Of a stretch of 64,000 bases of DNA, positions 55,382 through 64,000 are shown piece by piece (the stretch's first letter is position 1; every line of letters begins with the position of its first letter). The notes under the pieces are model-generated. The model worked only from the letters and a program-made list of their open reading frames with translations. It made no database searches and had not been told where the DNA came from. The stretch comes from Plantago major (Eukaryota > Streptophyta > Magnoliopsida > Lamiales > Plantaginaceae): assembly GCA_026545765.1 (NCBI GenBank), contig CM048839.1:45740677-45804676 (forward strand). Reading direction: 5' to 3'. The translations under genes and the position numbers were made by a program.

Positions 55382-56956
55382 ATGATGCACTCAGACGAAT
55401 ACGTTCTCGAAGAGGTAGAGGAGATGGACGTCACCGCTCAGATCAGAGCCTTGGCGGCCCAGATGCAAGAGAACGCCAAGAAGATCAAGCTCCTTGAGGA
55501 CGAGAACCGCGCTATCCGCTAGGAGAACTCGCTCTTGAAGGAAAGGGTGGAGTCTGTCGTCCAACAGGAGGCTCCAACATTGGACGCGGCCTCATCTCGC
55601 CGACTGACTCATGGCACTGGGGGTGGAGAACCCACCACGCAACACGATTGAGGCTTGCCAGCTGAATTTTGAAGAGACGGAAGGGGTGATTCCCATAACT
55701 CCAGTCTCTCAAGTGGTGAGCGCTCTGCCAAGGCCAGCCCTTGAGATCACTCAGGGTACTACCAGCAGGAGGGTTTCGTTCGAGGGTGCTAACCCAAGGA
55801 TGAACGACGAATCACCACAACAACGCAACCAAAGCGCAAGTCAGGTAGATCACTTGCTAACCCTCTATGCAGGTCACGAAAGTAGCAACGAGGAGCTAGC
55901 CTCCAAACTGGCGAGCTTGGAAGAGATGATCCAAAGGATCCCTGGAGTGCCAGCACCAATCAAGAAGAGCTTACCCAACAGCTTTGCTAACTCTCCCTTC
56001 GCCGACGCTATAGCCTTGGTGGAGATGCCAACCAAGTTCACCTTCCCAAGCATGAAGCTCTATGATGGAACGACAGACCCAGACGACCATGTCTCACAGT
56101 ACAAGCAGAGGATGTTCACCATAGCCATACCCAGGGATCTCTGTGAGGCTTGCATGTGCAAAGGATTTGGTTCCAGTCTGATCGGACCAGCCCTACAATG
56201 GTATACCAACTTACCCAACAATTTCATCTATTCTTTTGCCCAATTAGTCGACTGCTTTGTGGAACAATTCGCAAGCAGTCGCAAGCTTTTGAAAATGTCG
56301 GACGACTTGTATAGCGTCCGGCAAAGACCTAATGAATCTCTCAGGGAGTACGTCGCAAGATTCAACAAGGAGAATGTGTCAATCCCCAACTGCAACAAGG
56401 ACACTGCTGTCAACGCCTTCTGCAAAGGGTTGCCACCCAACTCGGGGTTGTACAAGGAGCTGACCATGTACCCCTGCTGAACAATGGAAGACGTGCTCTC
56501 CAAAGCATGGGCTCAGATCAAATGGGAGGAGGATGATGCCAACAGACCTTACATGTCAAGCCAAAGTGTTCGCAAGGAGCCCAAGCCTGACAGACGAGTT
56601 GAACGAAGGGTTCCAGACTATCGTGCTAGGCCATACCCAACTGAGAGAAGACATGGACCTGTTGTGAATCCACCTAACCCTCCAATCCAACAAAGGAGGA
56701 CAAAAACCCGAGCACCACCTCCGAGATACTCCCTCAACATTGAACCAGAGGAGTGTGTAGCAGTCATGAAAAGCATGGGTGACAAAGTTAGATGGCCAGG
56801 AAAACTCAGAACACCTCCAGATCAAAGAAACTCCAACAAGTGGTGTGAATTTCATGGAGACCATGGCCATACAACTGCATAGTGCATCTCCCTGCGATTG
56901 GAGGTAGTCGAGCTCTTGAAGAGAGGGCACTTGACGGAGTACCTCTCTGATAAAGG
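55382..56956 (+). pseudogene. gag: Gag of gypsy element 2
   Basis: Structural protein that forms virus-like particles. The first ATG after the PBS (55381-55383) opens a frame beginning MMHSDEYVLEE, with a TAG at 55520-55522; homology goes on in the frame 55611-56480. This holds the retrotrans_gag core (FAQLVDCFVEQFASSRKLLK and RPNESLREYVARFNKEN, about residues 202-262). A TGA at 56478-56480 is followed by another open part 56484-56882 with a basic linker and the knuckle-like [15 protein letters not shown], where an in-frame TAG stands before the last cysteine. At least three interruptions make it non-functional. Confidence 0.85.
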
Positions 56957-57635
56957 TAAAAAGACCCTCGCCAGTCGGCAGGGCATTGATCTGCCTGAGC
57001 CCCCTCAAACCAACAAGGTAATCAACGTAATCTCTGGGGGGTCAGATATCAATGGTGTCTCATACTCTGCGGCAAAGCGCCACAGTAGGCAAACGGTAAG
57101 GCCTGAGCTTAACGCTCGCAGGGCATCAGACACCTCTTCGTCTGACTTGACTATTAGCTTCTCAGACCAAGAGTCTAAGCAACTAATCAGTTCTCGTGAC
57201 AATGCTTTAGTTATTTCAATTTTTATTGCAAACTGTCTTACGAAGAGAGTTCTCATTGACAATGGGAGCTCTGCTCACATCATTTTCCTAGATGCTCTGA
57301 CAGAAATGGGCATAGATGAGACTGCCATCCTTCGTCAGCCGACAACTCTATATGGCTTCAGTGGAGAAAGGAAGTACACGGTTGGGAGTGTTACCCTTCC
57401 TGTCTATGCAGAAGGCGTCAACCTATCGACGAAGTTCCTGATTGTAGACAATCCGTCAAGCTACAATTCCATCCTTGGTAGGCCGTGGATTCACGAGATG
57501 AAAGCAGTACCGTCAACCTACCACCAGGTGATTCGCTTCCCTACCAAGTGGGGGGTGAAGGAGATTTTTGGGCAGCAGCGGGATACGAGGACATGTTACA
57601 TGGAAGCCTTGAAGCCCAAGGCAGTAGAGTTATAG
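56898..57635 (+). pseudogene. Protease region of gypsy element 2
   Basis: Aspartic protease of the element. The active-site motif is RVLIDNGSSAHII (about residues 115-127), where Tat-type elements have DNG or DTG. A conserved ILGRPWIHEMKAVPSTYHQ block follows (about 195-213), the end of the retropepsin-like fold and the link to RT. The frame runs to a TAG at 57633-57635, and another stop is seen before RT (near 57737). The frame is continuous across the protease itself. Confidence 0.75.
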
Positions 57636-57777
57636 CAATTACAGCAACTCAACCCCCAAGTTGACCCGGACCAGACAGGGATGGAAGAGCTCGATGAAGT
57701 TCAGATTCACCCAGACTATCCAGATCACAAAGTTTAGATTGGGGCAAGGTTGAGGCCAGAGCTAATTAAGAGAGCAG

Positions 57778-59130
57778 TTGGTCACATTTCTCAAAGTTCA
57801 CCACGACTGCTTTGCTTGGTCACATGCAGACATGACAGGAGTCGACCCAGAGGTTATCACCCACAGACTTGAGGTTGATCCAGATTACCCACCAGTCAGA
57901 CAGAAACGGAGGAAGTTCGCTCCAGAGCGGAACAAGGTTATCAATGAAGAAGTCCAAAAGTTGCTTGATATCGAGTCAGTCTGTGAAGTACATTACCCAA
58001 ACTGGTTAGCCAACGTTGTGGTAGTAAAGAAGAAAAATGGCAAGTGGCGAGTGTGCATAGACTTCACTGACCTCAACAAAGCATGCCCGAAGGATTCTTT
58101 TCCACTTCCACACATAGACATGCTAGTGGGCCTTCTGATGAGACATGAGCTTCTAAGCTACATGGACCCTTCTCGGTTACAACCTAATATTGATGCACCA
58201 CAAGATCAAGAGAAGATGCCTTACGTCACGAGAGGGAACCTTCTACAAGGTTAAGGTCACCCTTTGACTCAAGAATGCAGGAGCCACTTACCAGCGCCTA
58301 GTCAACCGCATGTTCGCTAGCATGCTGGGGGACACCATGGAGGTGTACATTGACGACATGCTAGTCAAGTCACTGGTCACCGATCAACACTTAGACCATC
58401 TCCGCCAAGCCTTCTTAGTTCTCCGCAGATACAACATGAAGTTGAATCCAGCCAAGTGCTCCTTTGGAGTCTCCTCTGGGAAATTCCTTGGATACTTAGT
58501 CACACAAAGAGGTATTGAGGCTAACCCTGATCAAATTCGTTCTATTACTAACATCCCTTCCCCCAAGTGTGTTAAAGATGTGCAGAAACTGACTGAGAGC
58601 CTAGCAGCCCTCAGTAGATTCATACCCAAATCATCCGAGAAGTGTCGTCCATTCTTTGACACTATACGGAAGAGCAAAGATTTCCAGTGGACAGACAAGT
58701 GTGAGGATGCCTTGCAACAAATCAAGCGTTACCTTACCACATCTCCAGTACTATCGAAACCCAAGGTTGGAGAGACTCTATTCATTTACCTTGCAGTCTC
58801 CGACACAGCACTAAGCGGCGTCCTAGTCAGAGAAGAAGATGGAAACCAACTCCCAGTCTACTATGTGAGCAAGTCCTTACTAGACGCAGAGACTCGGTAC
58901 AGCCAGCTGGAGAAGCTAGCCCTTGCACTAGTCACCTCAGCAAGGAAGCTACGCCCTTACTTCCAATGCCATCCAGTCGTAGTCCTCACCAGCTTTCCAC
59001 TTCGCATTATCTTGCACAAGCCAGAGGTTTCTGGAAGACTTTCAAAATGGGCAGTTGAACTCAGTGAGTACGACGTCTCCTTCCAGCCCCGCACGGCCAT
59101 CAAGTCACATGCGCTTGCGGACTTCATAGC
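57778..59130 (+). pseudogene. pol: Reverse transcriptase of gypsy element 2
   Basis: RT motifs in order: WLANVVVVKKKNGKWRVCID (about 57998-58062), DLNKACPKDSFPLPHID, then a broken palm region ending in a frameshift at 58240-58310, AGATYQRLVN, the catalytic YIDDMLVKS (near 58344-58370), and GKFLGYLVTQRGIEANP. The palm block between LLSYMD and the RT catalytic motif is short and shifted, so the enzyme is defective. The connection domain (ETRYSQLEKLALALV, VVLTSFPLR) runs to about 59130. Confidence 0.85.
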
Positions 59131-59689
59131 GGATTTCACTCCAACCAAATTAGGTCAAGCGGAAAAGGAGTTATTTTGTTTGCAGGAGAAGGAAAACTTG
59201 CAGTGGAAGCTCAGTCGATGGCTCCAGCAACACCAAAGGAAGTGGGCTCGGCATAGTCCTTACCTCGCCAGACGGAGACACAATCCAAAGAGCCATCCGA
59301 TGTGGATTCAAAGCAACCCAAAACGAGTCCGAATATGAGGTATAGCTGGCCTCAACCTAGCTCGGGACATGGGTGTAAAAAGCATTCAGGTACGGTCGGA
59401 CTCACAGTTGGTAGTTAACCAATTGCAGGGCTCTTATCAAACCAAGGACACCAAGATGGCTGCCTATCATCAGCTAGTCAAGGAGTTGTAGTCCTCCTTC
59501 GAGGAGTTTTCTGTTTCGCAGGTACCAAGGATGGACAACAGCCACGCAGACGCCCTTGCCAACCTGGGAGCAGCCATCCAAACCACAGTGCCAATGACTA
59601 TTCCTGTAGTGTATGTACAATGGCCTGCAACATGGAAGGGTGAGCCCGCCAACCAGGCAGTGGCTGATATAACAACTTAGTCAAATTGG
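59131..59689 (+). pseudogene. pol: RNase H region of gypsy element 2
   Basis: After the connection domain the frame continues to a TGA at 59336-59338, and RNase H blocks are spread over frames: GIAGLNLARDMGVKSIQ- and VRSDSQLVVNQLQGSYQ-type sequence near 59340-59440 and SNADALANLG-like sequence (written SHADALANLG here) near 59541-59570. Stops and frameshifts break it. It lies between RT and integrase as expected. Confidence 0.65.
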
Positions 59690-60922
59690 ATGACTCCAAT
59701 AGCATTGTACTTGTCCAACAGAGAACTTCCAGAAGACAAAAGCGAGGCAAGGAGGGTGAAGGCAAAGGCAGCCCGCTTCACACTCCTCGACGGACAACTC
59801 TATAGGAGATCCTATTCAGGACCCCTACTCAGGTGCCTAACTAATAATGAAGCCAGACATGTTCTGACTGAGTTGCATGCAGGAGAATGTGGCAACCACT
59901 CTGGAGCTAGAAGTCTTGCCCACCGAGCACTAACAACCGGGTACTATTTCCCAACCATGAGGGCTGATGCTCTAGACTTTGTGAGAAGATGTGACTCATG
60001 CCAAAGACACTCACACATCAGCCATCTCCCACCAGAGAGGCTACACCCATCCATTGCTCCATGGCCTTTTATGAAATGGGGGATGGACATAGTAGGGAAA
60101 CTACCCACTGCACCTGGCCAACGAGTGTACATGCTGGTAGTAACCGATTACTTCACCAAGTGGGTTGAAGCAGAAGCCTTCAAGCAGGTCCGTGACACGG
60201 AAGTAAAAAAATTTATTGGGAAACATCTGATTTGTAGGTACGGAGTCCCCTACGAAATCATGACAGACAATGGCTCCCAGTTAATAAGCTATGAGTTTCA
60301 AGATTTCTGGAAAGAATGGGGAATCAAGCTTACATTCTCCACTCCACGCTATCCCCAAGCGCATTGACAAGCGGAGTCGACCAACAAGACTATCATGAAC
60401 AGTCTCAAAAAACGGCTGAAACAAACAAAAGGAGCATGGGCAGATGAACTTCCAGGCGTCCTATGGTCATACTGAACCACACCAAGGACTCCAACTAGAG
60501 AAACACCATTCAGCATGACATATGGAACTGAAGCAGTCATACCCATAGAAGTGGGACTACCCACAGCAAAATTCAAAATGGCTAGTGAGCAGACCAACGA
60601 TGCAGAATTGGCACACGAGCTCGACTTGGTTGACGAACTCAGAGAAAGAGCCATGATCTGGAGAGTCGCCTACCAACAGAAGTTTGCACAACACTTCAAC
60701 AGGATCATTCGCGTACGAACCCTCAAGCAAGACGATTGGGTTCTACGCAGAGTATTCCAGAACACCAAGGAGACAGAAGCTGGAAAGCTTGGACCAAATT
60801 GGGAAGGTCCTTACAAGATCACAATGGTAGTAGGCAACAGAGCCTACAAGCTAGAAACCAAGGAAGGACGACAGATAGCCAACAGTTGGAATGCCATCCA
60901 CTTGAAAAGGTATCACTTCTAA
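59690..60922 (+). pseudogene. pol: Integrase of gypsy element 2
   Basis: The frame 59690-60367 has the HHCC domain (HAGECGNHSGARSL...CDSCQ, about residues 63-105) and the catalytic aspartates in WGMDIVG and MTDNGSQL. The third catalytic residue lies in QAESTNK just after an in-frame TGA at 60365-60367, and another TGA interrupts near 60474. The C-terminal frame 60515-60922 has DDWVLRRVF...KLGPNWEGPYKI, the GPY/F region, and ends HLKRYHF. Two stop codons interrupt an otherwise readable domain. Confidence 0.85.
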
Positions 60923-61394
60923 GACTACATATTCCATATACTCACGTTTGAGGTTAACTTCTCCTTAAAATCAGCCGACCTGACCAGGGGCTAGCTGGTC
61001 AACTAACCCAGCTAGGCAGGTCGGTCATCCGCCCCACCCCCCTCAGCCTCCCCGGGGGATCCAAACTTCTTGCAGCCAACTAGTCATGGTGCCAGTAATT
61101 CCACCCTGGCGACTGAATCCATATCAAATCGTCAGCCAATGCTCCAAACAGTTACACAACCCAAGAGGTTGACTGTCGGTCATCTACTACTTTGGCAGAG
61201 AGACTTCTCTCCCCAATCGGCAAGCAACGACGACTAAGGTGCCATCCAACTTTGTCTAATGAGATTGATTTCTCCTCCAAACAACCGACCTGACTAAGGG
61301 CAAGCCGGCCAACTAACCCGACTAGGTAAGACGGTTAAATGCCTCCCCTCTCCAAGAAGGTCCATCACTGAATTCTACAGTTAGGACACAGGGT
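60923..61394 (+). other. Start of the 3' non-coding region of gypsy element 2
   Basis: No coding evidence. It has repeated phrases AACTAACCC(A/G)(G/A)CTAGG with CCGACCTGACCA(G/A)GGG (60973-61020 and 61284-61330), showing a duplication inside the region. Confidence 0.5.
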
Positions 61395-61810
61395 GAACTC
61401 CACAAAGCCAGCCGTCTGACAAATGCAGCATGACACCCAACAGTTGATCGACACCGGCCCGTCGATGACGCAGCATCCACACGCAAGTGGGCCGACACCG
61501 GTAGTCTTCTGACGCGATATGGCACCCAACTACAAGCTAACTGACACCCAGCCGTCTGATAGACGCAAAGATGGCACCAACCGCAGTCGATCGACACCTG
61601 ACCGTCTGACAGACGCAGCATGGCACCCACCAAGCCGATCGACACCGACCGTCCCGACAGACGAAGATGGCACCCACTGAAGTGGTCGACACCCAGCCGT
61701 CTGACAGACGCATCATGACACCCACCTGCAAGCTGACTGACACCCAGTCGTCTGACAGGCATAGCATGACACCCAACGACAAGCTGACATACATAGATGT
61801 CTGACTAACC
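61395..61810 (+). repeat. Tandem repeats in the 3' region of gypsy element 2
   Basis: About seven diverged units of roughly 55-62 bp, each with CAGCCGTCTGACAGACGCA, GCATG(A/G)CACCCA and a GCTGACTGACACC-type link. Units start near 61406, 61449, 61503, 61549, 61602, 61692 and 61743. Tandem repeats in the 3' region are known in Tat-lineage elements. Confidence 0.75.
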
Positions 61811-61887
61811 CGGCGTGGCACAAATTCGATGAAGTAGGCAGACAAACACGATAATAGTTCAAGCACTACTACTTTGGACTAGAGCTT

Positions 61888-61902
61888 AAACTGGGGGACA
61901 AA
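61888..61902 (+). other. Polypurine-tract-like sequence of gypsy element 2
   Basis: AAACTGGGGGACAAA, the same form as the tract at 10737-10751. However, the next bases do not match the LTR start TGTATT, so the 3' LTR seems missing or displaced. Confidence 0.45.
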
Positions 61903-63529
61903 CCTAGTAGACAAAGTCCAACAGTGCCAAGCGCGTTGCTTAGAGGTTAGTCCTCAATGTCTCATTCAATTAGACTTGTAAGACAAGCATGGCTGCATGG
62001 TTAAGACAATCATGAGTGCATGAATAAGGCTAGTTAGTCACTCATTCATTCCAAATTGTTTTCACCACTATCAGTGTATGTGCTAGCTCAACAAGCAGTT
62101 CTTGTTATAAATTTCTTTGTGAGTGCCCCAATTACATGAGTATGATTTATGAATATGTCTACCATACTATCGATGAAGCTCGTTTTTTATGTGCTCTCTT
62201 CATCACATGAACATTATTAATTCCATATGTATGACTCGTTCTAAGATACTTCACTCATGTTTGACCACTTTCATGAGTATTCATATTTTTTAGATACCAT
62301 ATTCAAAATCGTATCTTGTTACATTTACCATGAAAAGTGTACATGGCGTACAAACGACCCACGATGTCACATTCCAAAATTTCTGCAAAGGGCAAATACG
62401 AGACAAACTGTTTAGAAGCCTATGCGGCTGAAAAAGTTATGGGTACAACCTGAAAGAGCAAAAACCTTCCAAACACACTCATTAGTCCAGCCATACGAGG
62501 GCATTAGTTGTGCAAAACGTTCAGACAACAAGTTGACATGAGTACATAAGGCAGTCTGACATGCCAAAAGCTATACATACACCTGAACAACATTGGTGAA
62601 ATCTTAATCTAGAAATATATTTCCATTTAATTCTACACCAAAATACAAGAGGTACAAGGCCTCCATGCATCTTTCAATGACTAGTTCAAAGTCTATTATG
62701 TTCGACCTAATGTGTCTCTCAGCTCCATCCTTCAACACATCCAAGTCGACTGACATGCTGACTAACCTTAAGACAGTTGGCGAAAAGCACAAGCTAAGTG
62801 AAATAAAAGTACAATATACATATGATCAAAGAATCATCGGCTTCTTATTGCAAGCTGACTTGCCATACTCCAGTAAGCTTGGTCTACTTCGCTAGACCGA
62901 CTTTTTATGTGTACTCCAATCTCAGGCAGCTGCCTATTTCACTCATAGTCGAGCGATTCATTAGTCTTGTACAACATGATTGCCTTGAAATTAACACCAT
63001 CATACATGGATAAGGAATAGTTTCCTACGGTACCCAACAAGCAAGACATATCAGTAAAATTTCAACTGGAAATAATTCCCAACAGGTAAAACACAGTTTC
63101 AATACATATCCATCTCTGATAGACATCGCCAACATAGGCCAAGGTCTCATCCAACATCAATATACATGCCAAACAAGGTATCCAACATACTAGCTGATCT
63201 ACAACAATCCAACATTATGCTCATTTACAAACAAAGCATCACAACATGGATATTACCAAAAGCAAAGACTAAAATGTCCACCAACAAGAGGATCAGGTTT
63301 CTCCACACATAAAAGTTCTTTCATCAGAATAACACCATGATAAGACTTATCCACTCATTTATCCATCAAGGCTCTAACAAATCAAAATTCTGAGTCATAC
63401 AAGATTACATACAGATGCTTAGCAACACAGAGGCATATCTCAATATGAAAGAAGGAAAAGCGAAAAACTTGACGCTTGACACTTTCGGAATTTAATAAAC
63501 TAACAGATGGGATTTCAAGCATAATTCAG
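61903..63529. other. Unassigned region after gypsy element 2
   Basis: No copy of the LTR was found. A minus-strand frame of 62 codons (62792-62604, MSVDLDVLKDGAERHI in its N-terminal half) could be an exon but lacks support. Otherwise nothing is recognised. Confidence 0.3.
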
Positions 63530-64000
63530 GAGCTCGACTATCGAAGAAGGAAGCAGTCAAAAAAAAAAAAAGGTTGGAGCTTACCGGAAACCACAGAGCT
63601 CCGGCCACCGCTCCGCTCTACAACCTGCTCCGCTGTCTCCCCAATAGTCGGAGAGACCCAACCGCCAACTGGCAACCAACACATACACTGGAGACTGCCT
63701 GGAACACGCCTGCTCTTCGACCTCACCGAAAATCGCGAGCTTCGATCAACTGCTCCTTTCTCCGACTAGCCAGATCCAACACTCACTTCATCTTCTATCT
63801 CCAACGCGCCTCCCTTCCCCGCTGCATCTCTGATTTCTCTCTCCTTCAACACGACGTGTCCAGCTCCTCGATCGCGTTTCTAATGTGCGTGTTTGAGGCA
63901 AATTTGGAAGGAGTAAGCAAAAATAAGGGAACCCAAAAATGAACGATGATGATGGGAGGCAGATTTGGCGTGGAGAAGGAGAGGAGAAGTTTCAGCGTGT
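63530..64000 (-). other. Possible first exon or 5' UTR of a minus-strand gene (partial)
   Basis: The composition rises to gene-like, with pyrimidine-rich and purine-rich tracts. On the minus strand a good donor TTTCCG|GTAAGCTCC occurs near 63586. The minus-strand sequence from 64000 to 63590 has several short frames with no recognised motif. The gene, if real, extends beyond the window's right edge. Confidence 0.25.

Noticed and set aside
61322..61810. CRISPR-like array (regular repeats)
   Set aside because: Repeats are diverged and contiguous without unique spacers, in a plant retrotransposon; no cas genes in the window.
61322..61866. Minus-strand ORFs of 146 and 109 codons
   Set aside because: They are readings of the tandem repeats in the 3' region of gypsy element 2; the frame follows the repeat unit, not a protein domain.

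Overview
The window is plant nuclear DNA, almost certainly from a eudicot. Two host genes can be named: a DMP/DUF679 membrane protein and a 12-exon PHO1-type SPX-EXS phosphate exporter. Everything else is AT-rich intergenic DNA built from nested transposable elements typical of plants: Tat-type Ty3/gypsy, Ty1/copia, Cassandra, L1-type LINEs, CACTA, PIF/Harbinger, Mutator-like, pogo/Lemi1-like and Stowaway elements. There is no bacterial, organellar or CRISPR content.

Layout. 1-11.9 kb: the 3' part of a Tat-lineage gypsy element (gag end, protease, RT, RNase H, integrase on +), then a 5-6 kb region with antisense genes. One of these has three coding exons, a likely 5'-UTR intron and its own TATA box. 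The element ends in an LTR whose edge is mirrored by an inverted copy. 12.7-13.3 kb: the DMP gene (-). 14-16.7 kb: LINE fragment, a Mutator-like element with 9-bp TSD, a Stowaway MITE. 17-21.5 kb: a copia remnant (-) split by a CACTA element (TSD GTA) and a PIF/Harbinger element (TSD TAA). 22.6-26.8 kb: a second Harbinger-type element, a decayed Cassandra cluster (-), several MITEs. 27.9-30 kb: candidate exons (-) of one or two unrecognised host genes. 31.3-33 kb: a Cassandra element with 5S-rRNA-like LTRs, one LTR split by a Mutator-type insertion. 33.8-35.8 kb: dispersed TTAGTTTCA repeats. 37-41.2 kb: a 5'-truncated LINE (16-bp TSD) between inverted MITE-like copies. 45.5-49 kb: the PHO1-type gene (-). 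49.6-52.2 kb: Stowaway, a pogo/Lemi1-like element, a repeat family shared with 25 kb. 52.2-61.9 kb: a solo LTR (TSD TCATT), then a second gypsy element of the same LTR family with 5' LTR, PBS, gag and pol, and tandem repeats in its 3' region, but no visible 3' LTR. 62-64 kb: unassigned sequence, possibly the 5' end of a minus-strand host gene.

Functionally, only the DMP and PHO1-type genes look intact. All retrotransposon coding regions carry stops or frameshifts. The most unusual parts are the promoter-driven, spliced antisense gene inside the first gypsy element and the nested insertions whose ages can be ordered from their target-site duplications. All calls were made by eye; no database search was run.
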